Shown in pieces: positions 37,322 to 48,210 of a stretch of 64,000 nt of DNA. Both the position numbers and the translations under genes were made by a program. Where the stretch lies: the NCBI RefSeq assembly GCF_000350225.1, contig NW_005179194.1, positions 1 through 64,000 of the forward strand. The letters run 5' to 3'. Under the pieces are notes generated by a model. That model did no database searches, was not told the DNA's origin, and saw nothing but the letters and a program-made list of their open reading frames with translations. Position 1 is the stretch's first letter. The number at the start of each line of letters is the position of its first letter. Source of the stretch: Chondrus crispus (Eukaryota; Rhodophyta; Florideophyceae; Gigartinales; Gigartinaceae).

Positions 37322-38788
37322 TCAAAGCGGCACTCTATACGACACCACTCTCCTAGCCGCGGAAGGAAATACATGTTCGCAGATCAACATAATTCCATAC
37401 GGGATGAAGGCAAGCACATATGCAATACACATGAAGTGATACCACTTCGATGCAGTCTCTACGAACCCATCCCCGCCATCATAACACAATCCAGCGACAA
37501 GCATTCCGATCACCTCACCAACAGAAAAAGCGAAACCGGCGAGCAAGTTTAAGCTGTTCGAAGCGTTGTTGGTTGGAATGTGCGTTGTCAGGGATAAATC
37601 CAACACAGTCAAAGTAAGAGCAGTGCTTGATCCGAGCACTATCAAAGTCACAGGGAAAATTGTCCTAGATCCTTCTAGGAGTATTCGAAAGCCGCAGAAA
37701 CAAACAAGAAGGCCTACGAAAACAGCATTTCGGATCCCGAGCCAATCCATTATCAGCAAGATCATCCTCCCCTCAGCAATGGTAGCCGTTAGTGTACAAA
37801 GTGAAAAAATTGCGGCGACAGCGATTTGGGGCTCGTGCAACTCATGCAGAAGCCGAGGAGCTAGGATTGGTCGCAAGAAAGAGGTCGATGAGGACGCAAT
37901 TACTGCAAGGAAAAGTGTTATCCAGACCCATGGAAAACGCAGTGCATGGCCTACGCCTGGATCTCGGTCGTCCTGTAGGTCAAGAAGCGCTTCCGCTTCG
38001 GAGATCTTGAAGATAGTTTCATCATTTTCTCGAATAGAGCCATACGCGGAATTAGCAAATCTCTCACTGCTCATCCACTGGGAGCCTTCTCGGGTGGTTG
38101 ACTCGGATGCGATCCCATCGCTAGAGGGTGTCCCTGAAGTGGGACTTCGAAGAACAGTTGACAATCGTATTGAAAGACACATCTGAAGGCACCCGGCAAT
38201 CAAAAAAGGAACGAAAACGCTTTGTCTTGTTGTCGCGACGCAGTAAAACAAGATAGGTGAAACAGCTGCCCCTAGCCCGATGGCGAGCTCTGAGGCAGCG
38301 ATACGCTCTCCCACAACCAGTTGCCTCACAGATTCAGTTAGCGATCGCAAGCTATCCTCAATCCATCGCACGATCCCAAGATGCGACATGGAAGCGCCAA
38401 TGCCGCTGATGGCCATCGTAATCGGGATGCATATTCGTGCAACGGAAGGGCTCAAAACGAACTTGCCTAAAAAGGCATCGGTTGCGGTCCTATGAGCCAC
38501 TAGCAAAGTGAATGACAGCAGCATGTTACCAACCGTCCCAATACAAGCCCCGCAAATGAGAACTTCAGAGAGAATACAAGCCTTAATACGTTCAGATGTT
38601 AAAATTGGGTTGAGAATAAGAAAAGGGCTTGCGAAAGCAATTAGGGTAATAGCTGAGAAGATGACTGGTGAGCCATCAGGTAGCATCATGGGTAGTAACG
38701 GCATGGACGCCGTGAATGCCCCAACGGCTACAGCATTGAAGGTGACCAGCAAGATGAAGTGCGGGATGCTTGCGTCTTGTTCTGACAT
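37322..38788 (-). CDS. MFS-like multi-pass transporter
   Basis: This 488-aa protein is mostly hydrophobic helices, about 10-12 by eye. They fall in two groups separated by a polar loop of about 70 residues (SPTSGTPSSDG to DDRDPGVGH), the 6+6 layout of the major facilitator superfamily. Substrate is unknown. The open frame starts 66 codons further upstream on TTG with no other Met, so I use the ATG at 38786-38788, which begins MSEQDASIPHF just before the first membrane helix. No classical MFS motif A could be pinned down, so a different multi-pass family is possible. Confidence 0.65.
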   Translation of the reverse strand: MSEQDASIPHFILLVTFNAVAVGAFTASMPLLPMMLPDGSPVIFSAITLIAFASPFLILNPILTSERIKACILSEVLICGACIGTVGNMLLSFTLLVAHRTATDAFLGKFVLSPSVARICIPITMAISGIGASMSHLGIVRWIEDSLRSLTESVRQLVVGERIAASELAIGLGAAVSPILFYCVATTRQSVFVPFLIAGCLQMCLSIRLSTVLRSPTSGTPSSDGIASESTTREGSQWMSSERFANSAYGSIRENDETIFKISEAEALLDLQDDRDPGVGHALRFPWVWITLFLAVIASSSTSFLRPILAPRLLHELHEPQIAVAAIFSLCTLTATIAEGRMILLIMDWLGIRNAVFVGLLVCFCGFRILLEGSRTIFPVTLIVLGSSTALTLTVLDLSLTTHIPTNNASNSLNLLAGFAFSVGEVIGMLVAGLCYDGGDGFVETASKWYHFMCIAYVLAFIPYGIMLICEHVFPSAARRVVSYRVPL

Positions 38789-40038
38789 AGTAAAAAATGC
38801 CTTGTGTATCGTGGTAGATTCTCCCAGTCTGTGATTGGAGTTCCTGTCCGTGGGAAAAGAATCACCAATGCACTTGCAACACAACACTTCGCGACCTACT
38901 TCAAACGATGAGTCCTGCTTAATGGAGTCTAGATAACGAAGTCCCTGATCCTTCTCAGCTTTTCTGAAAAAAAGTAAGCCTCGCAAAAGAAGAAACAGTA
39001 AGGCTGCGCCAACTATCCAACAGGATAAAACAGACGTCCGATATGAGTTTCTCCACGATGATCAGCTGCAACTATCGCTTGTGTCTGCATCGGAAAATCA
39101 ACTGGGATTTAAACGGGGTTTCGAAGTTGTAGTGCACGCACTTGGATAAAACGACTGGCACAAAGTGCGACAAGAGTTTTGCATCATTAGAGAGGTTTAG
39201 GGAGCTCGCATCCATAGAAGTCAGCTACTGTTGTCGGGCCGTGTGGCCAAGTGCACAGTATATGTGTAACCGTCCAGTATCAGAATACAAAATGCCTAAG
39301 AGCATCCCCACCGGTAAGTCTAAAGTTGTAAAAAATAGGAATTTTTACAACTTAAGATTTTACGCACCTTTTCACTACTCCCACCGGTTCGAAAAGATGC
39401 ATTTTTTACATCGAAATAAATTCGGGTTAAAACATTTGTTTTATTGGTCCAACATTAAATCAATCAACTAAACATTAACCCTTTTTAATTAAGGATTTTT
39501 CCTTAAAAACAAACCCTCATTTAGCCCTGTGCCGCGGTTGTAGACGTTCTAAAGTTCGGACCAATCGGGGTTTTTTCCCGTAACTCTAGTTCTCGATGGA
39601 GTTAAGAGTCCTTAACAAAGTGCTCTGGAAGCCGCCAACTGTCCCCTTTCTACCACGCAAGATCATTCATAGAAAAGCTAAGTACTTCTCGAACTAGAAT
39701 CTACTGTAAAAACAGGGGGTGGACCGATGTGTGAACTGGGCCAAAGTTCTCACATTTCTCACAAAAAAGTATCCAAATTCTCACACTTCTCCTGGAGATG
39801 GTAAGTTCTCACTGAGACTTGTGACATATTTCTGTGAAATATTATGAGGCTCTCCCTCGCTACAATGAGAATGTATCCTCGGAGGTAGACGTCTCAAAAT
39901 GCACGGAGAACATCTCCCTGGGCAGCGAGAGGGTTCTACAAACATTTTGTAGAGCCTGTTTTTCATGCTCAGAGTAGGGGTTTTGGCGCTGAACGCCCAT
40001 GCATGATACAATTCTCGTTGGGCTTGCACGATTTATGA
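38789..40038. other. intergenic with AT-rich repeat-like blocks
   Basis: The first half is the probable promoter of the transporter gene. From about 39300 to 39490 an AT-rich block has CCCACCGGT twice (39308 and 39385 regions) and runs of T/A resembling the ends of PIF-type miniature elements. From about 39755 to 39830 TTCTCAC recurs several times. No gene was seen. Confidence 0.4.
39300..39490. repeat. AT-rich block, possible Harbinger-type MITE end
   Basis: The block begins AGAGCATCCCCACCGGTAAG, has an internal TACTCCCACCGGTTCG and then a TGCATTTTTTACATC stretch. This resembles subterminal repeats I know from PIF/Harbinger miniature elements in plants. No inverted partner was found downstream. 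Confidence 0.25.
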
Positions 40039-40308
40039 TTAATTATGCCTCGCTATACGTCTCTTTGTTCTTAGAGAATCATTGAAAGCTTCAACATCTT
40101 CATGGCTGGGGGCACCACGCTTCAGTTTGTTTGCGCTGTGCCATGAATTCCAGCAATTCTTGCAGATAGCTTGACGACAAACATTGCACCACTGAACCTG
40201 TTTTGAGCCTTTGCGTTTAGAGACCGGTTTTCCATTCCGCACTCTCCTAATTGTCCAACTACATAAAACACAGTACGTTGCTTGCCCAACCACCCGACTG
40301 TGTCTCAA
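40039..40308 (-). pseudogene. zinc-ribbon C-terminus of the relic
   Basis: The peptide has CVLC, then a basic linker, then CNVCRQAICKNCWNSWH: three paired-Cys ligands and a terminal His. This C-x2-C, C-x2-C, C-x2-C-x4-H order is that of the cysteine-rich end of piggyBac transposases. The open frame begins on TTG, so this is a fragment. Confidence 0.5.
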
Positions 40309-40858
40309 AGAACTATCTAGCCTTTTCTCCTTGTTTTGGCAGACATTAAATCTCTCAACTGGCCCCTAGTAAAAAGAGGAGTGACACGATTCGCGGATGG
40401 GTTTGTTTCTCCTCTTTCTTGTATGTTCAACTTGCGCCATGCTGTCCAATCTTTGGCAAGGAGCCTAGCAAACTTTCCAAAGGTTTCGCATTCAGTAACA
40501 CGATGTCTGCATTGAGAGTATCCTTTGTTACCAGTACTTTCTCTTACAGAAGGTAATCTCCCTTGCTCTCTAGCCATATTTAAACGAAAGCATATCGCAG
40601 CATTGTTAAACTGCATCACCAATAGAAGGGCTATTATGCTCGTCACAAGGTTTTCCGAAATGTTTGAGCGGGGTAACGCCTTCATGTATCGTGATATTAC
40701 ATTACATCAATGCCTCCTTTAAGGTAATTTCAATAAACCGCCGGAGTCAGGCGGATCATTCTTGCTGGGGGTAGAGGGCTCCCTCTAGAGCGTATAAGGC
40801 GACGGATGCCATTACTAAGAACCCCCCACCCACTCGAATCCCACGCAACTAATGCTAT

Positions 40859-41530
40859 CTAAAGCATGCGTGTAGGTGTGGCGTATGCTCTCCGAAAATT
40901 CAATGAGACAAGCGTAGATAGTACGACCATGGGGTAACGTTTCCACTTGTACCAACAACATATAAAATGTGTCTCAGGCCCAAAAGTAGCTGCATGGTGC
41001 ATACACTGCACTCTGTAAGGTGACGATGGCACCAAGGTCCTCAATAATGCGTCAGATGTGCCGCACGAGCCGACGTTTGACAACATAACAAACGGTCCGT
41101 ATTTTTTCCGTGTGTTAGTGGCCTTGTTAACTGTTCCAAGTGCAGTCAATGTTTTGATTTCTGCGGCACAAACAAATGATTGTTCCAGTTCATCCGTGCA
41201 CGCTATGATAGCGTCTGGACTATCTGCTATCATCTTACTGCTCTTGCTTTCAATCAAGCCTACTGTACGAATGTGTTGGACCGAAAGCTTCCTCGCACCA
41301 GAAAACGCGTAAACCACTCCATCAAACACAGCCCGTTCGCGACAATATGCCCCTTTCTGGTCCGGTAGGAACCAAGGAATTCCCCTGAGAACCTCGACCT
41401 CATTTCTCGACCCCTCCTTCATCCCTACGGTGGACACCAGTAGCTTTATCACCCAGACATGAAGGGAGGCTTCGCGTAGGGTGTGAAGAAGCTGCGTTGC
41501 CCAATCCTCGAGGCGTGACCCCACTGCCAT
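40859..41530 (-). pseudogene. PD-(D/E)XK nuclease segment of the piggyBac-like relic
   Basis: This 223-codon open stretch shows the core of a restriction-endonuclease-like fold: Glu in SRNEVEVLRGIP, SPDAIIA with Asp106, then VCAAEIKTL with Glu124 and Lys126. A later YRVQCMHHAATFG supplies the Gln seen after the core in YqaJ/lambda-exonuclease-type members. It begins on ATG at 41530 but lies 27 bases after the preceding segment in another frame, so it is more likely the middle of a longer protein than a separate gene. A free-standing nuclease gene is the alternative. Confidence 0.55.
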
Positions 41531-42035
41531 TGGTACATTTTCTGCAGTGTCCAGGTCTACACCACCTGCCTGAAGGTCTGCCTTGAGCTGAAAAGGGCAG
41601 TCAGCAATACTACTTTTGCAGGTGAGCCTGCCACGCCCCTTCCAAACACTTGCAACATCTGTTGAAGGTCGTTGGCAGTGAAGGCGTTGACTCTACTTCT
41701 TGAATAGCGAGCAATTCTTTCCTCCAAGTCACGCCTTTGTGATGGCTGAGGCACCGAGCGCAGAACCATCCCAAATAAAATGCAAATGCGCTCCCACCTG
41801 ACCCGAAGTAGCTCTAAACAGGAGTCGTGCTCAGCGGGCATTGGGTTGGAACCCCTAGCAATAGTTCTACCCGCAGCTTCCAGGCCATCGCACCGAAATT
41901 CCTCTCGAAGTCCCGTGTCACAGCGGCAATAAATGAGTGTCCCGTTCGAGACGTGAAACGGAACGCGCGCAATGGGAACCAGATGGCGTCCTCCGACTGA
42001 TGAAAGGTGAGCGCGGATACCCGTTGTACTGCTTC

Positions 42036-43151
42036 TGTAGTGCAATATTGGGGTCTACCAGGGGGGTGAAACGAAAGGAAATTAATTGGATATGAAAAAT
42101 AGTCCGGGTTGTGGGACACACGTGTGAGTAATTGCACGGTTTTAATTTCTAATTATTTTATTTAGTTAATTAGTTGGCATTAATTTGGCTGACATTAGAT
42201 TAGATCTAGGATCTAGCGCTGCGAGCTACTGTAGTGGCTCCGGCTGGGCGATATATACCTTAGCCCACTGACCACCAAGTCAGTAGAGGTAACCCGAGTT
42301 GCCAGAGTTGAATATCGCCTTGGTCGAAGTCCGTCTTTCCCAAGACGCTCCCTTTTACCACAGATTACGTTATCCTTTGCGCTCGGGGGTTCCCTTTCCT
42401 TTTCCTTTGTTTCACCTATCCATTTCTATTTCTATTTCTATTCCCTTACCTTGTGTTGGTTCCACGGTGCCTGATTGCGATCCGCATTGTGACGACTGGA
42501 GTCATCGGGCTCTTGTGTTGGTTCTTTTGTTTGTTGTTGGTGCCATCGGCTTTGGTTGCGACCGGACCGGTGTAGGTGTCTTAGCCATCGGGCGACACGT
42601 GGGTGTAGCGCTGCTACTCGTTTACGTCCCCCGACGGAGGCTGTTGCGACGACGTCTCCCTCGAAGGTCCTGATGTGTATACAGGACAGTGTTGGTTCCA
42701 TCGGATACAGGTTGCGACCGTTCCGGTGTCGGTACTTTGCAATCGGGCAGTACGGAGGTGTAGCGCTGCTACGTGTTTGCTAATTCCCGTCGGGCTGCGT
42801 TGCGACGACCCCGTCGAAGACCTTATCAAGGGTATAAGGTGTACCAGGCGCTCAGCGAGCATTGGCTTTACGGCCCATCGGGCACGGCTTCTTAATCACC
42901 GCCCCGAACTCGCCGAGCAGCTGCCTGTACAAGACTCTGCCACCATTCATGCCGGGCCGGGCATCTTCCTTTTGCCCCCCCTATCAGGGATTTGAGCTAC
43001 TGTGGGCCGCAAACCCACTTAAAAGGAAATGGAGAATCGGACACTCCATAGGGCTGTGCCGTCGGCAACTCTTGTTGCTTGTTGTTTGTTGGTTGTGTTG
43101 TTGCTGGACCGTTGGACCCTGGTTCCGGCCCGACAGGCATATTGCACTACA
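42036..43151 (+). repeat. solo LTR inside the piggyBac-like relic
   Basis: This 1116-bp unit starts TGTAGTGCAATA and ends with its reverse complement TATTGCACTACA. The flanks are GCTTC (42031-42035) and GCTTG (43152-43156), a 4-of-5 target duplication. Removing it plus one flank copy joins the transposase frame without a shift (GAC CAA GCA GTA CAA). An AT-rich block followed by GATATATACC at 42250-42259 suggests plus orientation. A second copy, inverted, lies at 56279-57404. Confidence 0.88.
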
Positions 43152-45271
43152 GCTTGGTCCACAACTTGGGTGGTTGATAAACTCCTGGAAGCGGAATCTT
43201 CCATAGGCGACGCTGTGCTGCATGCAGCAGTCCTGCCTCTCTTTTCTGAGTCATACAGAACCTGGTTCTCCTTAATTGACTGCAGAACATCCTCAACGCG
43301 GAACAGACTGTGGGGGAGAATTTTAAAGCTGCGTGAATTGAATAGCTTCCTATTGTTGTGAATCATGGGCGCTATGCGGCCAGAGCAGCACTCTCTATAC
43401 AGGCAGGCCTCGAGATCCCTTCCAACACGGCGGGCTGGCCCTTCCCATCTCTTAGTTGCAATGTAGACGGCCCAGCACCCACTCTCCAAAACCACCATTC
43501 CCCTCGACCTTCTAGAAATAGTACCGCTTCCAAAGACGTATGGATACGTCAGGTCACGTTTATGTGTACCCAAAATGTGGCGCCAAGCGTAGTGCAGACA
43601 AACTTGAGGGTCTCCTTTGAGTTGTAACCCCGGTCCGCAGCAAAAAATGCTTCAGCCATTGGCCTCAGTGCTCCTGTCGTGGAAGCGCCTTGCAGTAGTT
43701 GAACGATGCGCTCCCACGTGTGCACAAGCTTCTCACCACAGCGAGTGAAATGGCATGCAAAGAAAACTGAGGTGAGAGTGGATCCTAAAGTATTCCCGAC
43801 TGGACCCAACCCTTTCTTGGGACTATTGTGCTGCTGTAGAAAGGAATGTCGAGAAACAGCTCTCGAAGTCATGCGCAAATGGTCATCGTCCAACGACAGG
43901 ACGGTCGAATTAGGCACGTCGAGTAAGTCTCTGTTCACGGCGGCCACCTCAGACTCTATATCAGTGATTAGATATGTCGCTCTGTTTGCGGAACGACACC
44001 AGCCAGTGGCTGTGTAGTCAACTGCACTTCGTTTCTCTTTGCAACCTGTGAGTGATGACCAAACCTGCCGATATCTATCGGCTAAAATCCCCACACAGTA
44101 GAAAAATCTTCTTCGTTGGGATCACATACAACTCTAGGGCCCTCATCGTAAGATGCGCAAAGAACATGAAGAAATAGTAACCTAGTAGCTCCTGACTTGT
44201 TGTAGGAGCAAAACCTCTATGATGCAGTGAACGATTAGCCACAGACTTTAACTTTTCAAGAAGACTGTCGGGTAAGTATATTTGAATCGCGTTAAGCTGT
44301 GTCAGGGAGAATCGGCAATGTTGCGGTCCGGCAGCTCTCTGGTTTTCCCCCAATTCGTTGGCCTCATTAGTTTCATTTTCATAGCACTGGGCATCGCTCT
44401 CCCTACTGGAGAGCTCAGAGAGTACGTTATCTAAAATAGAATTTGCTTCTTGAATGAAACGCTCTTTCAGGATGGAATCCACTTCGTCGACAGAAACATC
44501 GAACTCCAAAAACCGACTTTCATATTCCCATTCAGCAAGGCCTCCTTCTTGCTGGCCGACTGCTCGAGCTGCCAGTTCATCGTCATTAACATCTTCTGCT
44601 TCAGACTCTTCAATATCTCTGTCCTCTAAATATTCTCCTGGCTGTTCACAGCGATCCTCATCAAAACTATGAAACACACCACTCCAAAGATCCTCACACA
44701 GCTCCCCGCCAGAAGCAAAATTGGCTCCAGGGTTGGTTACAAATGTACGAAAGGGCTGCAAAGATTGCAGCTCAGACACAGAGACAATCGTTTCTTCCTC
44801 CATGACGGAGGAAGAGCTACTTCTATCTGCGTTGGCGTCTGAAGTGGCGTCAACAGGGCCGTTGTGGTACTCCTTTGAGAAAGGGAGGTCGCTTCCATCC
44901 AAATAATCCACCATTTCCTGGCTATCCAGCCTATCCTCATACATCTGTATGACATTGTCGCCTGGCGTCTGTTGCTTCACCTGAGATGCATTATTCAAAC
45001 GAATGATTGGCTGTCTCTCAGGAAACCCATTGAATGGAACTGGAGAAAATTGTGATGAGGGTATACTAGAGATATCAAAAATCCCCGGCGATGAGCCAAA
45101 GTTCAGATAGGGAAGCCCGCATGAAGGTTGCGATGACAGATTTGGTAACGTTCTTCTTAATGCACTAGCCTGCGTTAGTGTTAAAAGAGAAGGCGGAGGC
45201 TCAGTTTCAGTAATAAACGAGTCCTGAGTCCTGTAGACATCCGCATTAGGGGAAACATCACGACGCGACAT

Positions 45272-45944
45272 AAATTAAAGCGCGGCGATCGCCAAAAATG
45301 GGTCAGAAAGTAACGATTGTGCAGATTGGTAGTTGACGAATCGGCGAAACTCGGAGAGTCTCCGAAAGAAAGGAAGACGTCTCGCACCGAAGGAGAGTTC
45401 TCAATGCCCGAGAGAGAGTCTCCATATGGTCTACAAAACATGCTACTAGTAGTAGCAGAAAGAGATGGTTTAGGAGATATCTCAAAACCATCCCCAATAC
45501 GTGGCACAATTACTGGCACAAGGCGACGGCGGCGGTGACATCTCGAAAATGTTCTCAATCAAATAAAACTTTTTGAGACCTCTCAAACAGTTGCGCCCCT
45601 TTGAGACGGTTGCCAGACCGTCACTCTGAGAACTCTCAAAAACCGTCACCTTTTTATAGTGACGTCGAATCGTCTGCATCAAGGCACAGGGTTAGAGGAG
45701 GTTCTTAGACTTGAAAAAAGCCTCAGACCTTTGTTTTGTGTACACGTACACTATTGCCACTTGATGCGATCTCCACAACCACAATCAGTGCACCAGCATG
45801 GGAGACAACAGTTTTGTTTTACCCCCTCTCCTGATGACACAAATGTCACAAACTGCGGCACATACGGACATGCTGGTGTATCAGGGAGTGACACTGTCAG
45901 GGGTACGTCGAGAGAAAGAGGAAGAGTGAAATTCGGAGGGTGAT
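45272..45944. other. spacer between two transposon relics
   Basis: No gene was seen. The first 400 bases, 5' of the piggyBac-like relic, carry repeats of TCTCAAA and GAGA types (CCTCTCAAAC, ACTCTCAAAAACC). These may be subterminal repeats of that element. No TTAA-flanked terminal repeat was identified. Confidence 0.4.
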
Positions 45945-46788
45945 GTGGACAAACCTGGAAAGGGAAACGTGGAATCGGGGTCAACAGCGGCATATGCGAA
46001 GCGTACCGCTGCTCGTGTGTACGAAAACATACTTTTGCTTGACCCCGATGTGGGTCTATTTGAAAAGACTTTGCATCTCAGCCGCGATGAATTTGATGGC
46101 CTGCATGGCTTGGTACGGGTCGAGCTACAAAACGCGATGGATGTGCGACGAGAGCATGCTTGAGAGTTTCTTGCATCTCGTTAGCGTCGTTTGAACACAG
46201 AAGAGATGCTTTTCATGTTGTTCTTGGACATACTGGGTGGGTCTAACGAAGGGGGAATTGGTATGGAGAGGGTCGGACATAGGTATGGCATATCGATAGG
46301 AACTGTATCAAACTACTTCCATCATGTCTTGTTTGCCGTGTTCAAATCTCTAAATGCGATAGAGCCGCGACTAATCAGATGGCCGGACGCAGCGGAGCGC
46401 GGTTCCATGGAAGGTTTGCTTCTCAGTTCCGCGCTGTGTTTTTCGTTGATGGGAACAAGGACAAGCGGCGGAAGCCTGGAGAGCTTCACGAACAGGAGAG
46501 CATATGACGGATACAAGAAGGCTCACGTGTGATCTGTGCTTGTGTTCTGCGACTTGTACGGTCGCTTCATACGTTTAGATATCTCCGACAAGGGCGCTAA
46601 AAGCGACCAAAATCTGTACACAAGCTCAGACGTGTATCAGAATCCGGGTGACTTCCTTGCGACTGAACAGCATGGTATGGCAGATATGGGCATTGGTGGC
46701 AGTGGTGCGCTGGTAGTTCTTTACCAGAGGAAAGAAAGCACTGAGTGGATTAACAGATCGAGCTAGAATAGATATAATCGTCGGCAGC

Positions 46789-47629
46789 TGTAGTGCAGTG
46801 CACCTCCACACCGCCAACGAGGGCGTAAATCTCGCTCTAGAAAGCGCGACGCAAGGCACAGTCACCACCAGGGTGTTCGAGTCCCTCTGTCCGGGTAACT
46901 CAGGGGAGTCGACGCGGTACCGCGGGTAGATCGCGGTGTGCGCGTAGGGATGCACTCCAGCGGGAGTGCGATAGAAGGAGTAAACAAGGAGAAGAAAGAA
47001 GAACGAAGAAGAAAGCTAATGTAGAAATGTAGAAAATAGGGGAAAAGTAAAGTAAAAACAAGAAAAAGAATGACGACGAAAGGTGCAGGTACCAGACTTA
47101 GCCAACTAGATAGGAACCGTAGAGGATCCTACCAGAGATGGGGTCCGATCACCTGATGCCTCTTTACTGTAGCACCTACCGACACCCGACCTATATAGGC
47201 CGAGCGCCGTCGTCGGCGTCGGTTACTGAATGGGTAACTAATAATTAATTATCGTCACTAGAATTGCCACTTGGCATTGGACGCTAATTAGCGTAGAAAC
47301 TTGTGGGCACCAGGTATGTATACGTGTCATACGATTGCCATACACGTGTTGCCACGTGTGGTACACGTGCAGTACCTCCCCAAGTGTGCGGGCACAGTAC
47401 ACGTGTAGCGCGCTTATCATACACGTGTGGTGTCATCCAAAGTGTACGCGTACACTTTGGATGAGTACACGTGTCATAGACGGGAGCGCACAGCATACAC
47501 GTGTGGGCTCATCCAAAGTGTACGCGTACACTTTCGATGAGCACACGTGTGACACACTGTCAAAGGCGGGGAACGCGGCCCCGCGACGGCGGCGACCAGG
47601 GATAAAGGGCGCAGAGTCACTACACTACA
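46789..47629 (-). repeat. solo LTR in Harbinger relic 1
   Basis: This 841-bp unit begins TGTAGTG and ends CACTACA, with a perfect 5-bp duplication GCAGC (46784-46788 and 47630-47634). CTATATAG at 47191-47198 and an AT-rich block to its right suggest a minus-oriented promoter. The right third is packed with CACGTG-centred palindromes. The host transposase resumes directly after the duplication. Confidence 0.85.
47433..47540. repeat. paired 32-bp palindromes with CACGTG boxes
   Basis: A perfect 32-bp palindrome (47433-47464, arm TCATCCAAAGTGTACG) is repeated at 47509-47540 with one mismatched pair. They sit in the LTR among at least six (T)ACACGTGT boxes between 47340 and 47550. This looks like an array of binding sites in the retroelement U3 region. 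Confidence 0.85.
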
Positions 47630-47879
47630 GCAGCGTATGGTGAACGAGTGGGGAATCGGGTACATTAACAACAGGTTCCCCATATTCCTGCGCCGTTGGC
47701 CTTTTGAGAAGTAACTGTTCCCGATAGCTTACAACACAGCGACTATGTTATCTAACTGACAGTTCGATAGACAGGATTCGCTTTACAACCTAGGTGGCAG
47801 TACGAAGAGAAATTAGCAGCTCATGGACGTCTAGAAAAATCTGAATGAATAAACCTTCCTGGATTGCCTTTTTCTCTTA

Positions 47880-48003
47880 GTGTTTGAGCGGCGCGCGGAG
47901 CGGCGAGCGCAAAGTCCCCAGCGAGAGCGAGGGAGCCGCAGGCCACCGAACGGGGGACTCAGCCGAGACGCGTGCCGGGCGCGCAAAGCGCGCGGCTCAA
48001 ACA
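47880..48003. repeat. GC-rich foldback, 17-bp arms
   Basis: GTGTTTGAGCGGCGCGC at the left and its near-complement (one mismatch) at 47987-48003 enclose about 90 bases that hold a second inverted pair (AGTCCCC/GGGGACT). It lies between the 3' end of Harbinger relic 1 and the 3' end of a minus-strand ORF, so it could end both transcripts. Confidence 0.6.
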
Positions 48004-48210
48004 CAGTCCCCGGTGCCGTCTACATTTTCATGGCCTGGGGTTGATGAGCTGGCATCTGTCATGTCCTCACCAGAGAGCCCAGATGCGTCGTTGGAAGCGG
48101 TGGTGGGTGCCAAATTAGTGACATAATTTGCAAGGAGATCGGGTTCCATGACCAAAGGGTCAGTTGGGAGGCGCAGGGGAAGCGGTGTCAGCGGTTGCTT
48201 TGTTGGCAGA

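Larger units (their letters stand above)
40039..45271 (-). pseudogene. piggyBac-like transposase with PD-(D/E)XK nuclease and zinc ribbon, decayed, LTR-split
   Basis: Seven minus-strand segments in sequence appear to be one decayed coding region. They are an acidic N-terminus with APTTSQELLGYYFF (44075-45271), a DDE-like core (43549-44094), its continuation (43152-43573, then 41814-42035 after removing the LTR), a linker (41557-42045), a PD-(D/E)XK segment (40859-41530), a helical segment (40317-40685) and a zinc ribbon (40039-40308). At least five frame changes separate them. The DDE part resembles piggyBac by arrangement: Asp in VLSLDDDHLR, SPKKGLG, then DRGYNSKETLKF and GTHKRDLTYPY, matching the order D, K-x-G, D-x-Y-x-S and GT-x-R of that family. 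The family call is inference from motifs. Confidence 0.5.
45945..47754 (+). pseudogene. PIF/Harbinger transposase relic 1, split by a solo LTR
   Basis: The first part (to 46788) has an HTH-like GMERVGHRYGISIGTVSNYF. Across frame changes it has a DDE-type start (VDGNKDKRRKPG) and YDGYKKAHV then VLVFCDLYGRFIRLDISDKG, ending at GMADMGIGGSG. After the LTR (46789-47629) the C-terminus resumes with NEWGIGYINNRFPIFLRRW and, past a TAA, LFPIAYNTATMLSN. The Glu of NEWGI is the expected third catalytic residue. Several stops and frameshifts show that it is dead. Two fragments (46191-46532 and 46536-46766) are what remains of the catalytic core. Confidence 0.75.

Noticed and set aside
38789..38986. 66-codon N-terminal extension of the MFS-like transporter
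   Set aside because: It begins on TTG with no internal Met, and the ATG at 38788 immediately precedes the first membrane helix.
46870..46910. tRNA gene suggested by GTTCGAGTCC (B-box-like)
   Set aside because: The T-arm stem does not pair and no A box or cloverleaf can be built upstream. It lies inside an LTR.
47340..47550. CRISPR-like array
   Set aside because: The repeats are short palindromes with irregular spacing inside a retroelement LTR, in a eukaryotic context, with no cas genes.
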